Assembly: GCA_030040515.1 (NCBI GenBank) | Contig: JASHTO010000745.1 | Span: 1-5,228 of the forward strand | Direction: 5' to 3' | From: Terriglobia bacterium | Lineage (GTDB): Bacteria; Acidobacteriota; Terriglobia; UBA7540 | Length of the DNA stretch: 5,228 nt | Shown: piece by piece, positions 1 to 5,228 of the stretch | Layout: each line of letters opens with the position of its first letter | How positions within the stretch are numbered: the first letter of the stretch is position 1 | Program-made: the position numbers and the translations under genes | The notes under the pieces: model-generated | What the model was told of the DNA's origin: nothing | Database searches by the model: none | What the model saw: the letters and a program-made list of their open reading frames with translations, nothing else

Positions 1-250
1 TAGCCTTCACGTTTGAGTTCGGCAGGATTTGAATCGTGGCCGTGAGGGGACATGGAAACCATCCATCCGGTAGTGCGTCGGATAAAACAAAAGGCGGATG
101 ACCACTTGCGAAGGCGTCGAGCATGAGCCGCAGCGCATCTGGTCCCATACGCTGCAACACCTGCAAGGCCAAGGCCCCGAACAGCGTATCCGCGTGCCAA
201 GGCGTCGCCCAGGAAGAAAGCGGCTTTATCCTGAATTGGTAAGTCTTCAT
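1..250 (-). CDS. csm4: Type III-A Csm4 (Cas5-like RAMP), N-terminal 83 residues, truncated by window edge
   Basis: Csm4 caps the 5' end of the crRNA and anchors Cas10 to the Csm3 backbone. The ATG at 250 overlaps the csm3 stop as ATGA, the usual mark of translational coupling, and no separate Shine-Dalgarno is visible. The 83 complete codons before the edge contain no stop. They show the family's opening RAMP strand and loop (YQFRIKPLSSWATPWHADTL, residues 4-23, followed by FGAL), matching the S/A-DTLFGALA signature of Csm4. At 52-67 comes PPFVLSDALPDGWFPC, the typical conserved SDAxPxxxxP segment. Most of the protein, including the C-terminal glycine-rich loop, lies beyond the left edge. The assignment is firm from these two motifs together with the csm2-csm3-csm4 order. 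Confidence 0.92.
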   Translation of the reverse strand, partial: MKTYQFRIKPLSSWATPWHADTLFGALALQVLQRMGPDALRLMLDAFASGHPPFVLSDALPDGWFPCPLTATIQILPNSNVKA

Positions 251-978
251 ATGGTGAGTTGGTCGAGTTTCAACGTCTCCACCTGAAGGTTCTCGAAACG
301 GACTTTTCCATAACCCCGGCTTCCGCTCGCGCCTAATGAGCAGGCTTCCTGGATGATGCCGAGACCGTGACGGATGAATTTCGTCATCTCGTCCGCGTCG
401 TCTCCTTCATAAATGTGAAGAATAATCTCTCCATCGAAGACAGTCCCGGGCAACACTCGCTCCCCGGTACGAGGGGACCTTGCGGTGCCTGCCTTACGGT
501 CGATAATGTTCTCCGTCTTCTCTTCCAACACAGGCACACCTGCCAGAACAGCTTCCTGAAATCTCGTCCTTGATTGGCCAGAGAGCAACGCGTCGCGCAC
601 AACGATTCGCGTCGGGGCCGAGGCAGCACCCGGTTTCATGTGCGCGCCGAATACCGTGCAGATCAGGCAGTCGGCGCTTCCGCACTTGCAGGGGTCGCCA
701 CCCAAGGCTTTTCCCAGTTCCTTTTCCAATACAGAACGCAACTTGCCCTTCAAGGAAGAGCCCGGTATATAGGGCTCATTATTTGCCGGATTGCGAAGCG
801 CCATCAGATTAGCATCAACGCCACCGATTTCAAGGCCACCGCCGCTGCCCCCGATGCGCAATCCTTCTGCTACAGCAATCTGGAATCTCAAGCGGATGAT
901 CGCATCCCATTTTTTGCTAGAGGGAACAGGAATATTCCCAGTCGAGCCTCTCGGCTCCCCTTGCCTTGGTTCAACCAT
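247..978 (-). CDS. csm3: Type III-A backbone RAMP and target-RNA nuclease Csm3
   Basis: Csm3 forms the repeated backbone of the Csm complex and cuts target RNA every six nucleotides. The 243-residue protein has a short variable N-terminus, then the RAMP strand AIIRLRFQIAVAEGLRIGG (26-44). The catalytic-loop region GGVDANLM follows with D55 matching the known Csm3 nuclease aspartate, then PYIPGSSLKGKLR (69-81). Next come a Cys-rich site CKCGSADCLICTVFG (97-111), TRIVVRDA (123-130), the EKTENIIDR and ARSPRTGERVLPGTVF segments (153-181), and the glycine-rich C-terminal loop LGASGSRGYGKVRF (215-228). Length and motif order fit the family. The start is set by the Shine-Dalgarno at 982-990. The gene lies four bases after csm2, and its TGA overlaps the csm4 ATG by four bases. 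Target-RNA cleavage should be intact. Confidence 0.96.
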   Translation of the reverse strand: MVEPRQGEPRGSTGNIPVPSSKKWDAIIRLRFQIAVAEGLRIGGSGGGLEIGGVDANLMALRNPANNEPYIPGSSLKGKLRSVLEKELGKALGGDPCKCGSADCLICTVFGAHMKPGAASAPTRIVVRDALLSGQSRTRFQEAVLAGVPVLEEKTENIIDRKAGTARSPRTGERVLPGTVFDGEIILHIYEGDDADEMTKFIRHGLGIIQEACSLGASGSRGYGKVRFENLQVETLKLDQLTI

Positions 979-981
979 AGC

Positions 982-990
982 ATCACCTCT
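982..990 (-). promoter_or_regulatory. Strong Shine-Dalgarno deciding the csm3 start
   Basis: AGAGGTGAT on the minus strand, a near-complete match to the 16S anti-Shine-Dalgarno complement, ends three bases before the ATG at 978 and overlaps the csm2 stop codon. It selects 978 over upstream in-frame starts as far as 1104, which lie within csm2 coding sequence. Confidence 0.85.
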
Positions 991-1564
991 TCTGAATTGT
1001 TCCTGCACAATAAGCAACAATCGCCTGGAAGTGTTCAACGAAGCCTTCCAAGAACGTCTTCTGATCTTTAACCTTATCGACATTAAGAGAAACAAATTCT
1101 TCAAACTCGGCCGGTATTGTTTCCTTCTCCGCCCTTTCCCGGGCGAAAGGCTTGAGCTTACATATTTCCACCAGAACCTCTCGAAACGGGCGCCCGTTTT
1201 TCACAGCGGCTTGCTGACGCTTCACATGCTGATAAAACGCTCGGAGCTGGTGCGTGGTGAGCTTCGGTTTAGCGGCACCAAAGGTTCGCGCCCACTCCTT
1301 GGCAAGTTTCGTCAGGTAATCGCATCTTAGGACGCCTGTATCGTCAAAGTAAGCAGGATAGTCCGGGTAATCGCGCAAAAAACCTAGCCCACGAGCAGCA
1401 AACTGTGGGCCTCTGGCTCGACTCGACTCTTTACCGAAGCACTCGCTACAAACCTTGTAATGGGCCTCTCTGGGGACGAACAGCTTACCGCATCTTTCGC
1501 ACTTGCGCTCGGCGGGGCTTCCCGGTAGTCCAGCTTTTTGCATGGCGTTTCGGATATCGGGCAT
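983..1564 (-). CDS. csm2: Type III-A small subunit Csm2 with N-terminal zinc-binding extension
   Basis: Csm2 is the small helical subunit that lines the Csm filament opposite Csm3 and contacts crRNA-target RNA. The Csm2 core is about residues 65-187 of 193, with the typical start AYFDDTGVLRCDYLTKLAKEW (71-91, shown here by position), the KLTTHQLRAFYQHVKR helix (101-116), and a helical end rich in E and K. It is longer than the usual 120-150 residues. The extra N-terminus carries CERC (C22, C25) and CSEC (C39, C42), a Cys4 pattern with 13 residues between the pairs, likely a small zinc ribbon, then a basic linker (about 45-60). The start at 1564 is supported by AAGGAGG eight bases upstream. 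It ends in TGA at 983, four bases before the csm3 ATG. Identity rests on core motifs and on its place between cas10 and csm3. The zinc segment may bind RNA or stabilise the complex; that is inference. Confidence 0.9.
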   Translation of the reverse strand: MPDIRNAMQKAGLPGSPAERKCERCGKLFVPREAHYKVCSECFGKESSRARGPQFAARGLGFLRDYPDYPAYFDDTGVLRCDYLTKLAKEWARTFGAAKPKLTTHQLRAFYQHVKRQQAAVKNGRPFREVLVEICKLKPFARERAEKETIPAEFEEFVSLNVDKVKDQKTFLEGFVEHFQAIVAYCAGTIQKR

Positions 1565-1567
1565 GAA

Positions 1568-3214
1568 CTATTCCTCCTTCGCGTTGCGTTCGGCCGCAAG
1601 CATCGCGTAACGGATAATGAAGTTCACCCAAGGCCAGGCAGAGGCAGGCCGAAGTAGAGAATGGGCCCACTCCGCTGCCGGACCAGGCTTCAGATTTCGC
1701 TGGATTTGGTAGTAAAGCAAGGGACGATAACGCACGCAAGGAGCGGTGTCGTGTTCTGGCGAACGCCTCCGTGCATCGCTCCAAGCAAGATGAAGATCCA
1801 GGCATTGGTGGAGAAAACTTGACGGAATTTCACCTTTGCTAATCCATTTTGTAACCTGCTTGGCCGTCGTTAACAAGCCCCGAAACGTCTCCCAGTTGGC
1901 AATCGTTCCGAGGGCACAAACCTGATCCCGCCCGCATTGACGGCCGTATGAGAGTTTGTCTTTTGCGTCCGCAAGGAGGGAATGTGCGAGTTCAGCCTGG
2001 GTCAGGATGTGCTCACGTGGTTTTGCAAGGGCCATGCCAGCGGAAAACGTAAGTGCGTCTCCGGTGGTCTTTGCCAAAAGCCCTCTCAGTTCGACCGCAA
2101 AGTCCAGCGTGTCGGCCCAGGGGCCGATCGCAAAAAGGTCATCCCCACCACCATAGACCGCATAGATGTTCTTGTAGCGGGATGTTGTGAGCAGATCATT
2201 CGCCGTCTTGGCAAAGAACAAATGCAGAAAGCGACTGAGAGCCCATGTGCGCGCTGGGTCACCGTCTAAGCGTTGGAACTGCCGTCCCGCACCATCAGCA
2301 TCGATGCGCAGATATCCCAGCCATTTGCGGGGGCCAGGAGAGAATCCAGCAATATCGTCGAAGTCTAAAGGATGGCCCATTGCATCGACAGGCAAATGCC
2401 GGAGGAGATACCAAGCTTCTGTTCCTTTGCGAGCTTGCCCGAATGAAAGCCATGTCCCACTCGTCGGCATGGTATAGTCCTCCCAAGTGGACAATGACAT
2501 CCCAACCGCGTTTATGACGCCGGGGCTCTGGCTGGTGATCTGCGCAAAATTTGCCTTAGTCAGTTTCGATCCTAGCTGCTCATCGGCAGAACAAGCTTCA
2601 CAAATATCTTTCCCATCGGGGTTCCTCGTGATCTCCTGGGTCATTCCGCAAGCGTCACATTTGCCGTCACCCGCAGCGGCGGCGCGGAAAAAGACTCCTT
2701 CTGACCATTTACCAGAAGACTGTAAGGCGTACTGAAGTGGCTGGCGCCGTCGAGATTCAAGCGCGGAACGTAATGCTTCGACCGGGATTTTGCTGTCCTT
2801 GAATGGTGCAGCGCCAAGATGAAATGCAAGCTCTCCCTCGAACGCTTCCCAAGCCCAGGCATCAATTTGCGCTTGCATTTCCGCAACCTTGCCTTCCCAA
2901 CCCTCGAAAGGCCGAACACTGATGAGGAATCTGCCGCCCACCGAATAGAGAGACGTCGCCTGCGCTGAAGTGAGCTGCCGCAAACACCAGCGGTTGGCGA
3001 TCTCTGTGTAGGCGGCAACCCGAAACGAACGGCTGCGTAGCCTGCGGGCCGCGCCGCCTGCACCTGGAATCGGCCTGAAAACGAATGTCTGGATGCCGGA
3101 GAAATCGCCCACGAGAGCGATGCCCTCCACCGGCCACTGCGGATAGCCAGCCGAAGATAAAGGTCCTTTGCCTTCCCCTGTCCAGATACGGTAGTAAGTT
3201 TCTAAATCAGACAT
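1568..3214 (-). CDS. cas10: Type III-A large subunit Cas10/Csm1, HD-less, GGDD-containing
   Basis: Cas10 is the signature subunit of type III complexes. Its Palm domains make cyclic oligoadenylate when target RNA binds, and in most III-A systems an N-terminal HD domain cuts single-stranded DNA. This 548-residue protein begins almost at once with the first Palm region (VGDFSGIQTFVF at 35-46, then a GAGGAARRLRSRSF signature at 51-64). A Cys4 zinc site follows (C186, C189, C205, C208), then the second Palm region (YLRIDADGAG at 301-310, with YGGGDD giving GGDD at 356-359) and a C-terminal helical domain from about 440. No HD domain precedes the first Palm; canonical Csm1 has about 750-800 residues. 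The 94-base gap upstream is too short to hide one. The ATG at 3214 has a weak GAGG (3225-3228) ten bases upstream. Three bases separate its TAG from csm2. The intact GGDD suggests an active cyclase whose effector is not in this window. Confidence 0.95.
   Translation of the reverse strand: MSDLETYYRIWTGEGKGPLSSAGYPQWPVEGIALVGDFSGIQTFVFRPIPGAGGAARRLRSRSFRVAAYTEIANRWCLRQLTSAQATSLYSVGGRFLISVRPFEGWEGKVAEMQAQIDAWAWEAFEGELAFHLGAAPFKDSKIPVEALRSALESRRRQPLQYALQSSGKWSEGVFFRAAAAGDGKCDACGMTQEITRNPDGKDICEACSADEQLGSKLTKANFAQITSQSPGVINAVGMSLSTWEDYTMPTSGTWLSFGQARKGTEAWYLLRHLPVDAMGHPLDFDDIAGFSPGPRKWLGYLRIDADGAGRQFQRLDGDPARTWALSRFLHLFFAKTANDLLTTSRYKNIYAVYGGGDDLFAIGPWADTLDFAVELRGLLAKTTGDALTFSAGMALAKPREHILTQAELAHSLLADAKDKLSYGRQCGRDQVCALGTIANWETFRGLLTTAKQVTKWISKGEIPSSFLHQCLDLHLAWSDARRRSPEHDTAPCVRYRPLLYYQIQRNLKPGPAAEWAHSLLRPASAWPWVNFIIRYAMLAAERNAKEE
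1573..1579 (-). promoter_or_regulatory. Strong Shine-Dalgarno for csm2 inside the end of cas10
   Basis: AAGGAGG on the minus strand lies within the last codons of cas10, eight bases before the csm2 ATG at 1564. It fixes the csm2 start and hence shows that the N-terminal zinc segment is translated. Confidence 0.85.
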
Positions 3215-3253
3215 CGGTCCGCAACCTCGAATGAAGCTTGGGACCCGAACTCA

Positions 3254-3291
3254 CAATGGGGCGCATTCTACTATATGCCAGCCATTGCCCC
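3254..3291. repeat. Overlapping inverted repeats covering the candidate promoter
   Basis: On the + strand CAATGG (3254-3259) pairs with CCATTG (3282-3287), and the overlapping GGGGC (3258-3262) pairs with GCCCC (3287-3291). The two pairings share bases, so they cannot both form completely in one simple hairpin. They bracket the candidate -10 element. An operator, an RNA switch in the leader, or chance are all possible. Confidence 0.3.
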
Positions 3292-3293
3292 AA
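3265..3293 (-). promoter_or_regulatory. Candidate sigma70-type promoter for the csm effector operon
   Basis: Read on the minus strand, TTGGGG (3293-3288, 3 of 6 to the -35 consensus) is followed after exactly 17 bases by TAGAAT (3270-3265, 5 of 6 to the -10 consensus). Transcription would begin near 3258, giving a leader of about 44 bases before the cas10 ATG. The match comes from pattern inspection only and the -35 is poor. Its location in the gap between the adaptation pair and the tightly packed effector genes is where a separate promoter would be expected. Confidence 0.3.
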
Positions 3294-3308
3294 GCAGGTT
3301 TGCCCCTA

Positions 3309-3722
3309 CTAATTTCTACCATCCTTCTGGTCGGCGTTCTTCTTGCGTTCCTCTTCCAAATCCTTGGGAATATCGGCAAACAGATACGCATAAAGGGCGG
3401 TTTTCACGTCTTTTTCGCAGAGCGGCTGGATCATGATTTTGAAGGCGGGTTGCCAGCGCCCCTGGGCCTCTTCTCCTGGCGGGATGGGCAGATCCATGGG
3501 CTTGGTCTGTGCTTCCGGAAAATCTTTACGCCAGCGAGTCTCCCACTCACGCTGAATCTGGCGCAGGCGCTCGTAGAGTTCTTCGCGTTTGTTTTGGGAA
3601 AGGATTCCACGGAAGCAACTAAACTGCATCCGCTCGAGTCCGTAATCTTTACATGCTTCGGACACTCGCGTTCTCGCTCGGTCGTCTTCAATATCGTAAA
3701 TGACCAGGGTGCTTAGTTCCAT
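3309..3722 (-). CDS. cas2: CRISPR-associated protein Cas2, long form
   Basis: Cas2 is the dimeric scaffold between Cas1 dimers during spacer integration. The 137-residue protein starts with the typical first beta strand TLVIYDIEDD, with the conserved aspartate at D10. It continues with the family signature around QFSCFRGILS (residues 33-42), an amphipathic helix (about 44-59), and a later strand FKIMIQPLCEKDV (94-106). Most Cas2 proteins have about 85-100 residues. The excess here is an insertion rich in W, P and charge at roughly 57-92, plus a strongly charged C-terminal tail (about 117-137, KDLEEERKKNADQKDG). The ATG at 3722 is chosen because it lies directly before the first strand; no good Shine-Dalgarno precedes it. 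It sits between cas1 and cas10 on the same strand, with gaps of 162 and 94 bases. The identity is secure; the role of the insertion is unknown. Confidence 0.94.
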   Translation of the reverse strand: MELSTLVIYDIEDDRARTRVSEACKDYGLERMQFSCFRGILSQNKREELYERLRQIQREWETRWRKDFPEAQTKPMDLPIPPGEEAQGRWQPAFKIMIQPLCEKDVKTALYAYLFADIPKDLEEERKKNADQKDGRN

Positions 3723-3736
3723 AAAAACAGCCAGCC

Positions 3737-3764
3737 CCGATAGTTCACAGTCGGTAGTTATGAG
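3737..3764. repeat. Degenerate period-7 tract upstream of cas2
   Basis: On the + strand the bases split into four 7-mers, CCGATAG, TTCACAG, TCGGTAG and TTATGAG, each ending in AG with partial agreement elsewhere. The repetition is much weaker than in the 4990-5017 tract and could be chance. It is listed because a second period-7 tract at the other end of the Cas1 domain is suggestive. Confidence 0.35.
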
Positions 3765-3781
3765 AATGGCCGCCTGCCATT
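3765..3781 (-). repeat. Small perfect hairpin in the cas1-cas2 gap
   Basis: On the minus strand AATGGC, a 5-base loop AGGCG, and GCCATT form a perfect 6-bp stem. It is not followed by a U-tract, so it is not a convincing intrinsic terminator. It directly abuts the degenerate heptamer tract, which may mean both belong to one small repeat element. It could also be an RNA structure in the cas2 leader. Confidence 0.5.
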
Positions 3782-3884
3782 AAATAGCCGATTACCTGAA
3801 ACCCGGATCGCATCAGGGTTCATTCCGCAGGCGTCCGCAGTAAATTACTTCCCTAAGCCCGACGAGTTCAGTCCCGGCCGTTTC

Positions 3885-5228
3885 TTACCACCGGAACGAA
3901 AATGGCTTATACGGACCTTTGCCGCGCAGGAAGCTAACCAGCGCGCGGGCTTGCATCTGGACAATGGACCGAATCTGGTATTGCTGGCCGCGAAACTCCT
4001 CTGTGCTCGCAAGCCGTTCGAGCACTTTCTCGGCAATCGCTTTCCGGGTGTCCTCGTCGAGCAGGCCCTCTTTCATCTCCCTCTTCTGACCCAGGTTAAC
4101 AAAAGCGATTACCGTGCGATCCACAACGGGCTGGCGGAACTCTTCTACCAGGTCAAGCACCAGCGAAGGCTTGCCGGGCCGGTCCACGTGGAGGAACCCT
4201 GCGAACGGTTCCAGTCCGGCGTTTGCAACGGCGCCCCACACGTGGCCATAGAGAATGCCGTAGCCATAATTGAGCAAAGCGTTCAGCGGATCATCCGCTC
4301 CGCGATGGACGCGCCCCATGAATTCCGCCTTACCTTCCACAATGGTCTTGAAGCCTTGCCAGTAGATGCGTCCGGCGACGCCTTCCAAACCCAACAACTC
4401 CTGGCGCTTCTCTGTGATGCTCGCTCCGGCCACCTTGCGCGCTTTGAGTTCGAGCTGGCGCAATTGTTTCGCAAGCTCGGCAACGGTCGCGTAGCGCTCC
4501 GGGTCCGACTGTTTAAGATACTTGCTGCAGTATAGAAGCAAGTGCCGTTGGTTCCGGATTTTGCCACGCACCACCGCGCGGGCGAATTCGAGGCCACGAG
4601 CATCGTCAAAAGCCTTCAACTGCTCGCGGCGCGATTCCACCGTCGCCGTCAGCGTCGGCGAGCTGAGCATGGCGTAGGGACGACCCGCGTAATCGAGGAA
4701 AGTCAGCCGAATGCCGCGCTCGCAGAATTCCTCCAGAAGGTCCGATGAAAAAGAGACTCCGCGCGAGGCGATCACCACTTCGCTCAGACGGAAAAAGGGG
4801 AATTCGTAACTGGAGCCGTTCGCGTCCTTGGCCACCTTGCCCGAAACCTTGATCTGCAACCGCTCGCTCTTCTTACCGAGATAAATGCCGTATCCCGAAA
4901 GAATCACCTGCGCCAGGTCCGCCGTCTTGGCGACTCGAGGCGTGTCCGGCACAAACGGCCTGCGGCCGAAAATCAAGGGTTCAACGGGGTTTGCGATTTG
5001 CGATTTGTGATCTGCGATGGCCTTCCCCGTCCGTCGGGACCCGTTCCCTGCAACCTGCCTTTCCGGCCCCGGGAAGTTCAAAGCGATTCCCTCTTCGACA
5101 AGGATTTCTTTGCCGGCCGGGTTCTCCGGCAACACCAGCCGGAAATCAGGATCGAATAACCAGAGGGTCTCCGGCTGGGATCGCAGTTCACCCCTCCCAG
5201 GAATCGGCTCTAGTTGGCCGGTGAAGAG
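3885..5228 (-). CDS. cas1: CRISPR-associated integrase Cas1 with long N-terminal extension, 5' end beyond window (probable fusion protein)
   Basis: Cas1 is the metal-dependent integrase that, with Cas2, inserts new spacers into the CRISPR array. The frame ends in TAA at 3885 and is open to the right edge (447 residues visible). Numbering from an in-frame GTG at 5135, the Cas1 domain spans about residues 77-416, a normal full length. It begins with a GYGIYLGKK-type first beta strand and ends in PFSFRW. Putative catalytic residues are E251 (in LLGLEGVAGRIYW), H316 (in GFLHVDRPG) and E331 (in DLVEEFR), spaced as in known Cas1. About 107 codons lie ahead of this domain without a stop, including a linker partly encoded by a heptamer repeat. 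The unseen N-terminal partner could be a reverse transcriptase, Cas6-RT or primase-polymerase, all known Cas1 fusions in type III loci, but no diagnostic motif of any is visible. A GTG at 4907 could start a Cas1 of normal size but lacks a Shine-Dalgarno. The Cas1 identity is very secure; the true start is not. Confidence 0.95.
   Translation of the reverse strand, partial: LFTGQLEPIPGRGELRSQPETLWLFDPDFRLVLPENPAGKEILVEEGIALNFPGPERQVAGNGSRRTGKAIADHKSQIANPVEPLIFGRRPFVPDTPRVAKTADLAQVILSGYGIYLGKKSERLQIKVSGKVAKDANGSSYEFPFFRLSEVVIASRGVSFSSDLLEEFCERGIRLTFLDYAGRPYAMLSSPTLTATVESRREQLKAFDDARGLEFARAVVRGKIRNQRHLLLYCSKYLKQSDPERYATVAELAKQLRQLELKARKVAGASITEKRQELLGLEGVAGRIYWQGFKTIVEGKAEFMGRVHRGADDPLNALLNYGYGILYGHVWGAVANAGLEPFAGFLHVDRPGKPSLVLDLVEEFRQPVVDRTVIAFVNLGQKREMKEGLLDEDTRKAIAEKVLERLASTEEFRGQQYQIRSIVQMQARALVSFLRGKGPYKPFSFRW
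4990..5017. repeat. Four tandem 7-bp repeats inside the cas1 linker
   Basis: On the + strand the unit TTTGCGA occurs twice perfectly (4990-5003), followed by two one-mismatch copies, TTTGTGA and TCTGCGA (5004-5017). Read on the minus strand in the cas1 frame it encodes the linker stretch IADHKSQIAN just before the Cas1 domain. A 7-base unit has no relation to codon length, so this looks like an intergenic-type repeat that became, or sits within, coding sequence. Heptanucleotide tandem repeats are known between genes in several bacteria, for example the STRR family of cyanobacteria; membership in any named family is not claimed. Confidence 0.8.

Larger units (their letters stand above)
3215..3308. 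other. cas2-cas10 intergenic gap
   Basis: These 94 bases contain no open frame of note. They hold the candidate promoter (3265-3293), overlapping inverted repeats (3254-3291) and the weak cas10 Shine-Dalgarno GAGG at 3225-3228. There is no terminator-like hairpin with a T-run after cas2, so readthrough from the adaptation genes remains possible. Confidence 0.5.
3723..3884. other. cas1-cas2 intergenic gap
   Basis: These 162 bases separate the cas1 stop from the cas2 start, far longer than the spacers among the effector genes. I see no CRISPR repeat, tRNA or convincing promoter. They contain a 6-bp hairpin (3765-3781), a degenerate period-7 tract (3737-3764), and weak complementarity between AACCC and GGGTT around 3800-3820. 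A 21-codon frame (ATG 3823 to TAA 3758, minus strand) reads MNPDAIRVSGNRLFNGRRPFS, but it has no Shine-Dalgarno and is not called as a gene. The stretch could be an interspersed genomic repeat, an untranslated leader for cas2, or the scar of a lost gene. Confidence 0.5.

Noticed and set aside
979..1104. A longer csm3 starting at 1104.
   Set aside because: It would overlap csm2 by about 120 bases and add a basic, unconserved stretch; the strong Shine-Dalgarno at 982-990 points to 978.
574..1330. Overlapping + strand frames (574-1071 and 791-1330) opposite csm3 and csm2.
   Set aside because: Both are shadows of clear RAMP and Csm2 genes, with no motifs.
3231..3716. A 161-codon open frame on the + strand, opposite cas2.
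   Set aside because: It is antisense to the Cas2 signature motifs; its hydrophobic start reflects the reverse of cas2 codons and shows no family features.
3758..3823. A 21-codon minus-strand frame in the cas1-cas2 gap as a small protein gene.
   Set aside because: There is no Shine-Dalgarno and no known family; it more likely reflects a repeat element or chance.
3951..4535. A 194-codon open frame on the + strand, opposite cas1.
   Set aside because: It lies wholly antisense to well-conserved Cas1 coding sequence, has no recognisable motif, and is best explained as a by-product of GC-rich codon use.
1..5228. A CRISPR array or leader within the window.
   Set aside because: No direct repeats of 25-40 bases with regular spacing are present; the only tandem repeats are 7-mers.
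4908..5228. Direct calls of reverse transcriptase, Cas4 or Cas6 for the Cas1 N-terminal extension.
   Set aside because: The visible part lacks a YADD-type motif, Cas4 cysteines and a Cas6 glycine-rich loop, so none can be named from this window.

Overview
The window is a dense run of CRISPR-Cas genes, all read from the minus strand. In transcription order, from high to low coordinates, they are cas1 (its 5' end runs off the right edge), cas2, cas10/csm1, csm2, csm3 and the first 83 codons of csm4 (cut by the left edge). This is a type III-A (Csm) interference module with its own adaptation pair. No CRISPR array, cas6, csm5 or CARF-domain effector is visible; if present, they lie outside the window. 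The organism cannot be named from this sequence. Base composition is moderately GC-rich, and the Shine-Dalgarno sites and GTG/ATG starts are bacterial. Short period-7 repeat tracts resemble those found between genes in several environmental bacterial groups, which is only a weak hint.

Layout: 5228-3885 is a Cas1 reading frame with at least 107 codons ahead of the recognisable Cas1 domain. It is still open at the edge, so Cas1 is probably the C-terminal part of a fusion protein. A gap at 3884-3723 carries a small hairpin and a degenerate heptamer tract. 3722-3309 is a long Cas2. A 94-base gap at 3308-3215 holds a plausible promoter and inverted repeats. 3214-1568 is a short Cas10 with no HD nuclease domain but an intact GGDD cyclase motif. 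1564-983 is a Csm2 small subunit with an added N-terminal Cys4 zinc-binding segment. 978-247 is Csm3 with its RNase aspartate in place. 250-1 is the start of Csm4. The effector genes are packed with 3- and 4-base gaps and one 4-base ATGA overlap, so they form one translationally coupled operon. The two adaptation genes are separated by clearly longer gaps.

How they work together (family knowledge plus inference): Cas1-Cas2 acquires spacers, possibly with help from the unseen N-terminal partner of Cas1. Cas10, Csm2, Csm3, Csm4 and an unseen Csm5 form the crRNA-guided complex. Csm3 should cut target RNA and the Cas10 Palm/GGDD centre should make cyclic oligoadenylate. Because the HD domain is missing, this complex should lack the usual Cas10 single-stranded DNase and should rely on RNA cutting plus second-messenger signalling to an effector encoded elsewhere.
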